NCBI RefSeq assembly: GCF_013409365.1 | Contig: NZ_JACCBA010000001.1 | Span: forward strand, 1,922,001 to 1,986,000 | Direction: 5' to 3' | Length of the DNA stretch: 64,000 nucleotides | Source: Actinomadura luteofluorescens | Lineage (GTDB): Bacteria; Actinomycetota; Actinomycetes; Streptosporangiales; Streptosporangiaceae | Part shown: in pieces, positions 16,946 to 25,786 of the stretch | Layout of the letters: every line of letters begins with the position of its first letter | Position numbering within the stretch: position 1 is the stretch's first letter | The notes under the pieces: generated by a model | Seen by the model: the letters and a program-made list of their open reading frames with translations, nothing else | What the model was told of the DNA's origin: nothing | Databases searched by the model: none | Made by a program: the position numbers and the translations under genes

Positions 16946-17655
16946 ACGCGCACCATCGTCTTCAGGTCGGCGAAGCGGTGGGCGCCGATGCCGCTGACGT
17001 CCTGGAGTTGCTCGACGGAGCGGAAGCCGCCGTGCTGGGTGCGGTAGGCGACGATGCGCTGGGCGAGGACGGGCCCCACGCCGGGAAGGTCGTCCAGTTG
17101 GTCGGGGGTGGCGGCGTTGAGGTCGAGCGGGGCGCCGGGCGCCCCCGGGACGGTCGTGGTCGCGGCGCCGGGCGGCGGTGGCGGCGGTGACGGTGCGCGG
17201 ACGCCGACCGGGATCTGTTCGCCGTCGACCAGGGGGCGGGCCAGGTTGAGGGTGCCGGTGTTCGCCCCCGGAAGGACGCCGCCCGCGGCCTTGATGGCCT
17301 CGGCGACGCGGGAGCCGGGCGGCAGGGTGACCACGCCCGGGTGCCTGACCTTGCCGAGAACGTGGACGAGCACCGGGGAGGACGCCGCGGCCGCCGGACT
17401 GGCCGACAGGGTGGGGCGCGGTTCGCTGAGGGAGGCGGTCGCCGCGGGGGCCGCCGGTTGGGGGCGCGGGCGGGCGAGCCAGAGATATCCGGCGGCGACC
17501 AGGGCGGCGAGCACGCCGACGAGGATGAGCATGCGGACGTGGGAGCGGTCGGGCGTCGCGCGTAACCGGGCCGCCGGCGGAGCGTCGTCCGGGGCGGCGG
17601 CCGGCTTCCACCGGCCCGTGAGGGTGTGCAGGCGGTCTTCGGTGTCGGGTCTCAT
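16942..17655 (-). CDS. comEA: ComEA family DNA receptor (SLBB and helix-hairpin-helix domains)
   Basis: 237 residues. ComEA is a membrane-anchored protein that binds double-stranded DNA outside the cell and hands it to ComEC. Residues 1-40 are cytoplasmic. The anchor is at about 41-60 (MLILVGVLAALVAAGYLWLA), followed by an Ala/Pro-rich linker. An SLBB domain starts at about 93 (VLVHVLGKVRHPGVVTLPPG, VAEAIKAAGGVLPGA). A Pro-rich spacer is followed by the tandem helix-hairpin-helix domain from about residue 178 (LDLNAATPDQLDDLPGVGPV, GFRSVEQLQDVSGIGAHRFA). It overlaps comEC by 4 bases, so the pair is translationally coupled. Competence is not usually demonstrated in such actinomycetes, so the biological use is inferred. 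Confidence 0.95.
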   Translation of the reverse strand: MRPDTEDRLHTLTGRWKPAAAPDDAPPAARLRATPDRSHVRMLILVGVLAALVAAGYLWLARPRPQPAAPAATASLSEPRPTLSASPAAAASSPVLVHVLGKVRHPGVVTLPPGSRVAEAIKAAGGVLPGANTGTLNLARPLVDGEQIPVGVRAPSPPPPPPGAATTTVPGAPGAPLDLNAATPDQLDDLPGVGPVLAQRIVAYRTQHGGFRSVEQLQDVSGIGAHRFADLKTMVRV

Positions 17656-17722
17656 GGAGCTTGACGTTAAGGAGGCCGGGCGGGCGGGAGTGTGGGGTTG
17701 GGAAAGTGTGGATAACTCTGGG

Positions 17723-19033
17723 TCAGCGGCGCCGAGACGCTGCGGCGGCGAGGACGAGCAAAAGCGCCAGCAGGGCCGTGACGTGGGTCAACGTGCCGGG
17801 CGATGAGAGGTAGACCCCGCCGAAGACGGCGATCGCGAGGACGTTCGACAGCAGCACGCCCGTGTTGGTCAGGGCGGAGACGGACGAGGCCTGGGCCGGA
17901 CCCACGGCTCCGGTGATCCGATCGACCAGGGGGCTGAAGCCTGCGGCGTGACCGAATCCGGCGGCGTACAGGAGGGGGAGCGACGAGAGCGTCGGCCAGC
18001 CGTCCTGGGTCAGGAAGGCCAGTGCGGACGCGGCGGCGGCGAACGTGAGCAGTCCCCAGGCCGGAAGATTCGTCCTCATCGGAAGGGGCAGGCGTGTCCA
18101 TCCCAGGCCCGCCGTCGCGAAGCCCGCCGTGTACGGGAGGAACGTGAGCCCGGCGTGGAGCGGTGAGAAACCAAGGACGTTCTGTAGGTAAAGCGCGAGC
18201 GCGAAGAGGAAGCCGCTGTAGGCGCCCATCACCGCGCAGGAGGCGAAGAGGCCGGATTTGATGAAGGGTCTGCGCAGCACCGAGAGGTCCAGAAGCGGTG
18301 ACGCCGTTCTCAACTCGTAGACACAGAAGATGGTGAGCACGACGCATCCCGTCGCCATGGACGGCCACGTCCACGGCGGCCAATGCTGCTCCCTGCCGAG
18401 TACCAGCGGGACGACGAGCGCGACCATGCCGCAGGAGAGGAGTACGACGCCGGGCAGGTCCAGGCGGACGGCCTTCCTGTGCTCCGGCGGCATCAGACGT
18501 GGTCCGATGGCGAGAAGCGCGGCCCCCACAGGGACGTTCACCAGGAAGATGGGGCGCCAACTGCCGCCCAGGGTCACGATGACGCCTCCTGCCACCTGGC
18601 CCAAGGCAACACCCAACGCTAGGACCATCGAGTAGAGGCCGAGTGCACGCGCCCTGGCCGCCCCCTCGAAGGACAGCTGAATCAAGGACAGAACCTGCGG
18701 CAGCAGGAGTGCGGCGGCGGCGCCCTGGCAGACCCTTGCGGCGACGAGGACGGCACCGGTCGGCGCCAGCCCGCATGCCAGCGATGAGGCTGTGAAGCCG
18801 AACAACCCAAGGAAGAACATCGTGCGGTGGCCGTAACTGTCGCCCAGCCGCGCGCCCGTGACCACGAGGACTGCCAAGGCGAAGACGTAACCGCCCGTGA
18901 CGAGTTGCAGTAGAGAACCGGACGCGTGCAGCCCTTCCGCGATGTCGGGCATCGCCACCGCCACGATGGAGCCGTCCATCGAGACCATCGTCTGCCCCGT
19001 GAGCAGCACCACCAGGAGCCATCGTCTGACCAT
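17723..19033 (-). CDS. MFS transporter, DHA2-like drug/proton antiporter
   Basis: 436 residues, hydrophobic throughout, with about 12-14 predicted helices. The opening VVLLTGQTMVSMDGSIVAVAMPDIAEGL is the DHA2 signature around helix 1, with the motif GARLGDSYGHRTMFFLGL between helices 2 and 3 (motif A) and LALGVALGQVAGGVIVTLGGSWRPIFLVNVPVG (motif C region, antiporter type). It probably exports a hydrophobic drug or metabolite using the proton gradient. The substrate is unknown. It is divergent from an AraC-type regulator whose start lies 68 bases away, a common arrangement for locally regulated exporters. Confidence 0.92.
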   Translation of the reverse strand: MVRRWLLVVLLTGQTMVSMDGSIVAVAMPDIAEGLHASGSLLQLVTGGYVFALAVLVVTGARLGDSYGHRTMFFLGLFGFTASSLACGLAPTGAVLVAARVCQGAAAALLLPQVLSLIQLSFEGAARARALGLYSMVLALGVALGQVAGGVIVTLGGSWRPIFLVNVPVGAALLAIGPRLMPPEHRKAVRLDLPGVVLLSCGMVALVVPLVLGREQHWPPWTWPSMATGCVVLTIFCVYELRTASPLLDLSVLRRPFIKSGLFASCAVMGAYSGFLFALALYLQNVLGFSPLHAGLTFLPYTAGFATAGLGWTRLPLPMRTNLPAWGLLTFAAAASALAFLTQDGWPTLSSLPLLYAAGFGHAAGFSPLVDRITGAVGPAQASSVSALTNTGVLLSNVLAIAVFGGVYLSSPGTLTHVTALLALLLVLAAAASRRR

Positions 19034-19067
19034 TCCGCGAGTGTGCGGGGCGGCCGCAGAGCGGCGC

Positions 19068-19094
19068 TTGAAGATGTTTGCCCCTGCGTACGAT
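19068..19094 (+). promoter_or_regulatory. Promoter of the AraC-type gene, leaderless
   Basis: TTGAAG (19068-19073) and TACGAT (19089-19094) are separated by 15 bases, and 7 bases later comes the ATG at 19102. This is leaderless geometry and decides between the candidate starts of the regulator gene. Confidence 0.45.
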
Positions 19095-19101
19095 GGCGGG
19101 C

Positions 19102-19851
19102 ATGCGCGAATCGACCACCGTGGCGGAGACGGACGATTTCGCCGTCCACGCGGTGCGTTGCACGGGGCACCGGCCCGGATGGTCGGAGCCCGAGCCCTTC
19201 ACCGGGGATCAGATCGTCCTGGTGCGGGCGGGACGGTTCCGCATGCGGTCGCGTCACGGACGCGCTGTCATCGACCCCACCCTGGGCTACACCCAGATCG
19301 TGAATGAGGAGGGCCAGTTCGCGCATCCCGCAGGCGGCGACGTGTGCACGGCCATCACGCTCTCCCCCGGCCTGTGGCGCCGCCCGTCCGGGACGGTCAG
19401 GGTCAGCGCGCGCGCAGACGTGGCGCATCGCCTCCTCCTGCGTTCTGGTTCCGATGTCGCCTTCGAGACGGCGGAGCGGCTCATGGAGCTTCTCGCGCAC
19501 CTCGCCGTGGACGAGCAGAGCGGGAAGCGACGCGCCCTGGTCGACGAAGCACGCGAGGCCATGGCGAGCGGCCATCGGGAGGCGTCCGGGCTCGTCTCGC
19601 TGGCGCGCCTCCTGGAGGTCTCCCCCTCCCACCTGAGCCGGACGTTCCGCCGCGAGACCGGCATGTCCGTCACCCGGTACCGGAACAGGATCCGGGTCGG
19701 GCGCGCCCTGGACCGCCTGGAGCGGGGCGAACGGGACCTGTCCGGGCTCGCCGCCGATCTCGGCTTCGCCGACCACGCGCATCTCACCCGGACGGTCAGG
19801 GAGGAGACCGGTCGCACGCCGACCGTCCTCCGCCGCCTCCTGCGGCCCTGA
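19102..19851 (+). CDS. AraC family transcriptional regulator
   Basis: 249 residues. The N-terminal cupin-like ligand domain (GDQIVLVRAGRFRMRSRHGRA, GYTQIVNEEGQFAHPAGGD) precedes a C-terminal AraC double helix-turn-helix: SLARLLEVSPSHLSRTFRRE, TGMSVTRYRNRIRVGRALDR, LSGLAADLGFADHAHLTRTV, EETGRTPTVLRRL. ATG 19102 is chosen over in-frame starts upstream because a TACGAT -10 element lies exactly 7 bases before it. It is divergent from the MFS exporter and most likely controls it. The effector is unknown. The next gene (DegV) is convergent, with a 12-base gap. Confidence 0.92.
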   Translation: MRESTTVAETDDFAVHAVRCTGHRPGWSEPEPFTGDQIVLVRAGRFRMRSRHGRAVIDPTLGYTQIVNEEGQFAHPAGGDVCTAITLSPGLWRRPSGTVRVSARADVAHRLLLRSGSDVAFETAERLMELLAHLAVDEQSGKRRALVDEAREAMASGHREASGLVSLARLLEVSPSHLSRTFRRETGMSVTRYRNRIRVGRALDRLERGERDLSGLAADLGFADHAHLTRTVREETGRTPTVLRRLLRP

Positions 19852-19863
19852 CGCTCTCGCGGG

Positions 19864-20709
19864 TCAGAGCTGCGGTGCGATGACGACGCCCAGCATGCCG
19901 GGGCCGACGTGGGCGCCGATGACGGGGCCGACCTCGCCGACGTAGACGTCCACGACGTGCGGGACGCGTTCGCGCAGCCGGGCGGCGAGCGCCTCGGCGC
20001 GGGCGGCTGCGGCGAGGTGCTGGACGCCGAGGTCGACGCGCCGGCCGCCGGCCTCGGCCACGGCCAGTTCCTCCAGCCGGGCCAGCGCCCGCGAGGACGT
20101 GCGGACCTTCTCCAGCGGCGCGATGAGGCCGTCGTTGATCTCCAGGAGCGGTTTCACCATCAGCGCGGAGCCCCACAGGGTCGCGGCGGCGCCGATCCGG
20201 CCGCCCCTCCGCAGGTGCTCCAGGGTGTCGACGTAGATGAGGGAGCGGGTGAGCCCGGCCCGGCGGGTGGCGGCGGACACGGCGTCGGCGGCGGACCCGC
20301 CCGCCATCGCGGCGGCCGCCGCGGAGAGGGCGGCGAATCCGAGGCCCATGCCGATGGTCCCGCTGTCGACGATCCGGACGGGCACGGCGGCGTCCTCGGC
20401 GGCGAGCCGCGCCGCCTCGACCGTCCCCGACATGGCGGAGGCCAGGTGCACGGAGACCACCTCGCGCGCGCCCGCGGCGGCGGCGGCCTTGTAGGCGTCC
20501 GCGAACCGCTGGGGCGCGGGACGGGACGTGGTGACGGGGTGCCATTCCTTCAGCGCCCGGGCGGCTTCGGCGGGGCTGATGTCGCCTTCGTCCCGGGTGG
20601 TGCCGCCGACGGCGATCTGCAGGGGGACGACGGTCAGCCCGTGCCGTTCGGCGAGCCCGGGGGGAAGGTAGGCGGTGGAATCGGTGACGACCGCGACCGC
20701 GCTGCCCAT
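19864..20709 (-). CDS. DegV family fatty-acid-binding protein
   Basis: 281 residues. DegV/FakB proteins bind a fatty acid in the cytoplasm; FakB members present it to the kinase FakA. The N-terminal VAVVTDSTAYLPPGLAERHG, VVPLQIAVGGTTRDEGDIS and VTTSRPAPQRFADAY match the family, as do SVHLASAMSGTVEAARLAA, RIVDSGTIGMGLGF and the C-terminal IYVDTLEHLRRGGRIGAA. No fakA homologue is nearby, so the partner must be elsewhere. hutI lies upstream on the same strand with a 35-base gap, making a two-gene operon possible. Confidence 0.92.
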   Translation of the reverse strand: MGSAVAVVTDSTAYLPPGLAERHGLTVVPLQIAVGGTTRDEGDISPAEAARALKEWHPVTTSRPAPQRFADAYKAAAAAGAREVVSVHLASAMSGTVEAARLAAEDAAVPVRIVDSGTIGMGLGFAALSAAAAAMAGGSAADAVSAATRRAGLTRSLIYVDTLEHLRRGGRIGAAATLWGSALMVKPLLEINDGLIAPLEKVRTSSRALARLEELAVAEAGGRRVDLGVQHLAAAARAEALAARLRERVPHVVDVYVGEVGPVIGAHVGPGMLGVVIAPQL

Positions 20710-20744
20710 GCCGGCGACACTACCCGCGGCCGCGCCGTCCTCCG

Positions 20745-21959
20745 TCAGGGCTGGACGGGGACGCCGCCGCGCCAGATGCGCAGGGCGCGGAGCCCGAACG
20801 CCCAGGCGAAGGCGCCCTCGTGGTCGGCGTCCCACAGGACGATGTCGGCGAGCATGCCCGGGGCGAGGGAGCCGCGGTCGCCGACGCGCAGCGCGGCGGC
20901 TCCGCCGAGCGTGGCGGCGCGCAGGGCCTCGGTCACGCTGAGCCCGAACATCGCGACCGACAGCCCGATGACGAGGGGCATGGAGGTGATGCCGCACTGG
21001 CCGGGGTTGTGGTCGGTGCCGAGGGCGACGGTGACGCCGCGGTCGAGCATCTGCCGGACGGGCGCGGGGGCGCGGCTGCTGTTGAGGGAGCTGCCGGGGC
21101 AGACGGTGGCGGTGACGCCGGCGTGGGCGAGGGCCTTGATGTCGTCGTCGTTGGCCTGGGTGAGCAGGTCGGCGGACGCGCAGCCGACCTCGGCGGCGAC
21201 CTGCGCGGCGCCGATGCGCTCGTTGGCGCAGGCGTGCATGCGGGCCTTGAGGCCGGCGCGCTTGCCGGTGAGCAGGAGGGCGCGGGCCTCCTCGGCGGTG
21301 AAGTGGCCCTCGTCGCAGTAGACGTCGATGGAGTCGGCGCCGGCGACGGCGGCGTCGCCGGCCCACAGGCGGACGGCCTCGATGTAGTCGCGGCGGCGCC
21401 CGAAGAACTCGGGCGGGAGGATGTGCGCGGCGAGGAACGTGGCGTGGATGCGGGGCATGGAGGGCTCGCCCTCCAGCGACCGCAGCATCCGGATGTCGGC
21501 GAGCTCGCCGTCGCGGGTGAGGTGGTAGCCGGTCTTGGCCTCGACGGTGGTGGTGCCGGCGAGGATCCACTGGCGGAGCCGTTCGCGGACGCCGTTGCAG
21601 AGCGTCCAGGGGTCGGTCCCTCGGGTGACGGTCACGGTGGAGTTGACGCCGCCGCCCGCCGCGGTGATGGCCGAGTGGGACGAGCCGCTGGTGCGCATGG
21701 CGAGCTCGGCCCAGCGGTTGCCCGCGTAGACGGGGTGGGAGTGGGCGTCGATGAGACCGGGGGTGACGAGGCCGCCGCCGAGGTTCTCGACATGGTCGAC
21801 GTCGACGATGTCGTCGATGATGCCGGGGACGCTCTGCGGGAGGTCGGAGGCGGGCCCGGCCCAGACGACGCGGTCGTCGTGGATGAGCACCGCGGCGTTG
21901 CTGCAGACGTCGGTGCCCGTCCAGAGCCTGCCGATGTTCGTCAACAGCCGTACCGTCAT
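20745..21959 (-). CDS. hutI: Imidazolonepropionase
   Basis: 404 residues. HutI hydrolyses 4-imidazolone-5-propanoate to N-formimino-L-glutamate in histidine degradation. It is a metal-dependent amidohydrolase; the metal ligands are seen in IDAHSHPVYAG (HxH near residue 76), in MHACANE and in the late GTDHNPG motif. SSLNSSRAPAP and the start MTVRLLTNIGRLWTGTD match the family. The ATG chosen (21959) is where family similarity begins. Other hut genes (hutH, hutU, formiminoglutamate hydrolase) are not in the window, so either the pathway is scattered or a paralogous role exists. DegV follows closely. Confidence 0.93.
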   Translation of the reverse strand: MTVRLLTNIGRLWTGTDVCSNAAVLIHDDRVVWAGPASDLPQSVPGIIDDIVDVDHVENLGGGLVTPGLIDAHSHPVYAGNRWAELAMRTSGSSHSAITAAGGGVNSTVTVTRGTDPWTLCNGVRERLRQWILAGTTTVEAKTGYHLTRDGELADIRMLRSLEGEPSMPRIHATFLAAHILPPEFFGRRRDYIEAVRLWAGDAAVAGADSIDVYCDEGHFTAEEARALLLTGKRAGLKARMHACANERIGAAQVAAEVGCASADLLTQANDDDIKALAHAGVTATVCPGSSLNSSRAPAPVRQMLDRGVTVALGTDHNPGQCGITSMPLVIGLSVAMFGLSVTEALRAATLGGAAALRVGDRGSLAPGMLADIVLWDADHEGAFAWAFGLRALRIWRGGVPVQP

Positions 21960-22412
21960 AGGGTCACCGACCTGGATGGGGCCATGCGCACGTGAGCGCG
22001 GTGCAGGATGCCGTGGGGCGACGGCGCGGGCCGCGGGCCCTCGGTCGAGCGTTCGGACCTGCCATGGTTGGGCCACCTGCTCTCGATCCGAAACGCCGGC
22101 TGGGTGCCGGCGACTCCACCGTGGGAGGGTCGGGTGGCCGGGGGGCCACCGTTGGCAACGAGACCGGAGATATCGGTTTCGTCACGGTAGTGCACGGAAC
22201 GTCCGTCCGACAACCTCTGATCGCAGCACATCGACACCCATCACCCCGCCCCTTAGCTCTACGACGGTACGGATTTCAACCGCACCGTCAAGCGGATTGG
22301 ACAAGCTGTCACCGTTCGGCGACCAGTAGGGGTCTTCGGACGTCCCCGAACCGGCTGCTCGACCCGTCCCAAACCCACCGGGCCCTGTGGAGGCACCCGG
22401 TGGGTCAGAGAC
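21960..22412. other. 453-base intergenic region between hutI and hflX
   Basis: It contains the hutI upstream region and, at its hflX end, a strong terminator hairpin. The frames open here lack coding bias. I see no tRNA, repeat or known riboswitch. Confidence 0.6.
22374..22404 (-). terminator. Terminator after hflX
   Basis: CCCACCGGG (22374-22382) and CCCGGTGGG (22396-22404) form a perfect 9-bp stem with a 13-base loop, 8 bases past the hflX stop. On the hflX strand it is followed by TTTGGG. Confidence 0.8.
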
Positions 22413-23849
22413 TCACGCGGTCGGGGAGACGGTCTCGTACCGGGCCAGTTCGCCCGCGAGGTCGGCGGGCATGCGAGCGTGCAGGACGGTGCCCTCGGCG
22501 ACGTGCTCCTGCTTGAGCACCTCGCCGCGCTCGTGCACGCGCGCGACGAGGTCGCCGCGCTCGTAGGGCACCACGACGTGCAGTTCGCTCTCCAGGCCCG
22601 GCAGGTCGGCCTCGATCGCGGCGCGCAGCTCCTCGATGCCGAACCCGGTGCGGGCCGACACGACGACGCTGTGCGGCTCGCGGCGCTGCAGGCGGGCGAT
22701 CGCGAGCTCGTCGGCCGCGTCCGCCTTGTTGATCACGATGATCTCGGGGATGCGGTCGGCGCCGATCTCGCGCAGCACCTCGCGGACGGCGTCGATCTGC
22801 GCCTCGGGATCGGCGTCGGAGCCGTCGACGACGTGCAGGACGAGCCCGGCGTCGGTGACCTCCTCCAGCGTCGAGCGGAACGCCTCGACGAGCTGGTGCG
22901 GCAGGTGCCGGACGAACCCGACGGTGTCGGCCAGGGTGAAGGCGCGGCCGCCCGGCGTCTCGGCGCGCCGGACGGTGGGGTCGAGGGTGGCGAACAGCGC
23001 GTCCTCCACCAGCACCCCGGCGCCGGTGAGCCGGTTGAGCAGGGACGACTTGCCCGCGTTGGTGTAGCCGGCGATGGCGACGGCGGGCACCTGGTGGCGG
23101 CGCCGCTCGCCGCGCTTGGTGTCGCGGGCCTTGGACATCTCGGCGATCTGGCGGCGCAGCTTGGCCATCCGGGTGCGGATCCGCCGCCGGTCCAGCTCGA
23201 TCTTGGTCTCGCCGGGGCCGCGGCCGCCGATGCCGACGCCGCCCGCGGCGCGCCCGCCGACCTGCCGGGACAGGTTGCCGCCCCAGCCGCGCAGCCGCGG
23301 CATCAGGTAGTCGAGCTGCGCGAGCTCCACCTGCGCCTTGCCCTCGCGGCTCTTGGCGTGCTGGGCGAAGATGTCCAGGATCAGCGCGGTCCGGTCGATC
23401 ACCTTGACCTGGACGGTCTCCTCCAGGTGCCGCAGCTGGCTGGGCGCCAGCTCGCCGTCGCAGATGACGGTGTCCGCACCGGTGGAGATCACGATGTCGC
23501 GCAGCTCCGCGGCCTTGCCGGAGCCGATGTAGGTCGCCGGGTCGGGGCGGGACCGGCGCTGGGAGAGCCCCTCGAGCACCTGCGAGCCCGCGGTCTCGGC
23601 GAGCAGCGCCAGCTCGCGCAGGGAGTTCTCGGCCTCCTCGGCCGTCCCCTCCGTCCAGACGCCGACGAGCACGACCCGCTCCAGCCGGAGGGACCGGTAC
23701 TCGACCTCGGTGACGTCGGTCAGTTCGGTGGACAGGCCCGCGACACGGCGCAGTGCCCGCCGGTCCTCTAGGTCGAGCTCGCCCGTCAGGGGCTCGTACT
23801 CGATGTCGTCAGGAGTCTGGGTCTGGTCTGCAGAGAAAGGTTGCGTCAT
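22413..23849 (-). CDS. hflX: GTPase HflX
   Basis: 478 residues. HflX is a ribosome-binding GTPase that splits stalled or stress-damaged 70S ribosomes. The N-terminal HflX domain is present (ERVVLVGVWTEG, LSQRRSRPDPATYIGSGKA, VICDGELAPSQLRHLE, VIDRTALILDIFAQHAKSREG), then the glycine-rich linker RLRGWGGNLSRQVGGRAAG with GGRGPGETKIELDRR. The G domain has G1 AIAGYTNAGKSSL, G3 DTVGFVRHLPH and G4 NKADA. About 60 N-terminal residues (TQPFSADQTQ onward) form an acidic extension, usual in actinobacteria. Terminated by its own hairpin; its 5' region is shared with the divergent aceB promoter. Confidence 0.96.
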   Translation of the reverse strand: MTQPFSADQTQTPDDIEYEPLTGELDLEDRRALRRVAGLSTELTDVTEVEYRSLRLERVVLVGVWTEGTAEEAENSLRELALLAETAGSQVLEGLSQRRSRPDPATYIGSGKAAELRDIVISTGADTVICDGELAPSQLRHLEETVQVKVIDRTALILDIFAQHAKSREGKAQVELAQLDYLMPRLRGWGGNLSRQVGGRAAGGVGIGGRGPGETKIELDRRRIRTRMAKLRRQIAEMSKARDTKRGERRRHQVPAVAIAGYTNAGKSSLLNRLTGAGVLVEDALFATLDPTVRRAETPGGRAFTLADTVGFVRHLPHQLVEAFRSTLEEVTDAGLVLHVVDGSDADPEAQIDAVREVLREIGADRIPEIIVINKADAADELAIARLQRREPHSVVVSARTGFGIEELRAAIEADLPGLESELHVVVPYERGDLVARVHERGEVLKQEHVAEGTVLHARMPADLAGELARYETVSPTA

Positions 23850-23991
23850 ATGTCCTCGTAGAACGCCGCTTCGCGGCCGTATCTTCCCCGCGATCGTCTC
23901 ACGCGCCGTCCCCCGAGGTCACCTGGTTATCACCCGGTTTCCCCTTGGGTTGACGCAAGCGCGCGCGGGGAGGTCTGCAGGGGACCCTGCT

Positions 23992-24058
23992 TTGACCGGC
24001 CTCCGTACCGGCGAGTACCGTTCTCCACACAACAGAAGTCGAATTTCGCTATACGAAA
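23992..24058 (+). promoter_or_regulatory. aceB promoter and downstream operator-like palindrome
   Basis: TTGACC (23992-23997) and TACCGT (24016-24021) are 18 bases apart, a plausible housekeeping promoter. Downstream, within the leader, TTTCG (24044-24048) and CGAAA (24054-24058) form an inverted repeat around CTATA, directly before the AAAGG ribosome binding region. A repressor bound there would block both transcription and translation. IclR-type control of glyoxylate genes is common, but the regulator is not in this window. Confidence 0.5.
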
Positions 24059-24068
24059 GGGCGGGCAG

Positions 24069-25676
24069 ATGGCTGGACTGGAAGGCATCGAGGTCACCGG
24101 ACCCCTCGGCGAGCGGTACGAGGAGATCCTGACCCCCGAGGCGCTCGGCCTGCTCGCCGCCCTGCAGCGCGAGTTGGGCGCCCGCCGCAAGGAGCTGCTG
24201 GAGGCGCGCGCGGAACGCCAGCGCAAGCTGTCCGCGGGCGGGACCCTCGACTTCCTGCCCGAGACCGCCGGCGTCCGCGGCGACGACGCCTGGCGCGTCG
24301 CCGCGCCCGCGCCGGGCCTGGAGGACCGCCGCGTCGAGATCACCGGCCCGACCGACCGGAAGATGACGATCAACGCCCTGAACTCGGGCGCCAAGGTGTG
24401 GCTGGCCGACTTCGAGGACGCCAACACCCCGCTGTGGAACAACATGGTCGAGGGGCAGCTCAACCTGCGCGACGCCCTCGACCGCACCATCGACTTCACC
24501 GACGCGAAGAGCGGCAAGTCCTACGCGCTGAAGGACGACGGGGAGCTCGCGACGATCGTCGTCCGGCCGCGCGGGTGGCACATGGAGGAGAAGCACCTGC
24601 TCGTCGACGGCGAGCCCATGTCGGGGTCGCTGTTCGACTTCGGCCTCTACTTCTTCCACTGCGGCCGCAGGCAGCTGGAGAAGGGCAAGGGCCCCTACTT
24701 CTACCTGCCGAAGATGGAGAGCCACCTCGAGGCGCGGCTCTGGAACGACGCGTTCAACCTCGCCCAGGACGCCCTGGAGATCCCGCGCGGCACCATCCGC
24801 GCGACCGTGCTGATCGAGACGATCCCGGCCGCGTTCGAGATGGAGGAGATCCTCTACGAGCTGCGCGACCACTCCGCCGGCCTGAACGCGGGCCGCTGGG
24901 ACTACCTCTTCTCGGTGATCAAGAAGTTCCGGGACCGGGGCACCGACTTCGTGCTGCCCGAGCGCAACGCGATCACGATGACGGCGCCGTTCATGCGGGC
25001 CTACACCGAGCTGCTCGTCCGGACGTGCCACAAGCGGGGCGCGCACGCGATCGGCGGCATGGCGGCGTTCATCCCGTCCCGCCGCGACGAGGAGGTCAAC
25101 CGGGTCGCGCTGGAGAAGGTCCGCGCCGACAAGACCCGCGAGTCCGGCGACGGCTTCGACGGCTCCTGGGTCGCCCACCCCGACCTCGTCCCGGTCTGCC
25201 GCGAGGTGTTCGACGGCGTCCTCGGCGACCGGCCGAACCAGCGCGACCGGCTCCGCGAGGACGTGCACGTCTCCGCCGCCGACCTGCTAAACGTCAGGGC
25301 CACCCCCGGCGAGATCACCGAGGCGGGCCTGCGCAACAACATCGACGTGGCGCTGCGCTACCTGGCCACCTGGCTGGACGGCGCCGGCGCGGTCGCGATC
25401 CACAACCTGATGGAGGACGCGGCCACCGCGGAGATCTCCCGCTCCCAGGTGTGGCAGTGGATCTACAACGGCGTCGCCACCGCGGAGGGCCAGAAGATCA
25501 CCAAGGAGTGGGTGGAGCAGCTCCTGGACGAGGAGCTCGGCAAGATCCGCGAGGAGCTGGGGCAGGCGTACAACGAGCCCCGCTACGACCAGGCCGTGGA
25601 GCTCTTCAAGGAGGTCACGCTGGCCGACGAGTACTCCGAGTTCCTCACCACCCCGGCCTACCAGCAGTTCCCGTAG
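24069..25676 (+). CDS. aceB: Malate synthase A
   Basis: 535 residues, the normal length for the A isoform. It condenses glyoxylate with acetyl-CoA to give malate, closing the glyoxylate shunt. Signature segments: [21 protein letters not shown], then [69 protein letters not shown] and [20 protein letters not shown]. The C-terminal part has the [20 protein letters not shown] stretch. It is followed by a strong hairpin terminator and then by glcDEF, which makes glyoxylate from glycolate, so the two units form a metabolic module. No isocitrate lyase gene is adjacent. Confidence 0.97.
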   Translation: MAGLEGIEVTGPLGERYEEILTPEALGLLAALQRELGARRKELLEARAERQRKLSAGGTLDFLPETAGVRGDDAWRVAAPAPGLEDRRVEITGPTDRKMTINALNSGAKVWLADFEDANTPLWNNMVEGQLNLRDALDRTIDFTDAKSGKSYALKDDGELATIVVRPRGWHMEEKHLLVDGEPMSGSLFDFGLYFFHCGRRQLEKGKGPYFYLPKMESHLEARLWNDAFNLAQDALEIPRGTIRATVLIETIPAAFEMEEILYELRDHSAGLNAGRWDYLFSVIKKFRDRGTDFVLPERNAITMTAPFMRAYTELLVRTCHKRGAHAIGGMAAFIPSRRDEEVNRVALEKVRADKTRESGDGFDGSWVAHPDLVPVCREVFDGVLGDRPNQRDRLREDVHVSAADLLNVRATPGEITEAGLRNNIDVALRYLATWLDGAGAVAIHNLMEDAATAEISRSQVWQWIYNGVATAEGQKITKEWVEQLLDEELGKIREELGQAYNEPRYDQAVELFKEVTLADEYSEFLTTPAYQQFP

Positions 25677-25700
25677 GGAGTCCGGCTCCGGAGGCGTTCG

Positions 25701-25734
25701 CGGACCGTCCGGGAAAGGTGTTCCGGACGGTCCG
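25701..25734 (+). terminator. Terminator between aceB and glcD
   Basis: CGGACCGTCCGG (25701-25712) and CCGGACGGTCCG (25723-25734) form a perfect 12-bp stem with a 10-base loop, 24 bases after the aceB stop. glcDEF therefore probably has its own promoter or depends on readthrough. Confidence 0.85.
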
Positions 25735-25786
25735 CCGGGCCTTGCGGCGGGTCGGCGGGCGGGGGATCGTGGAGAGGATGGAGAGC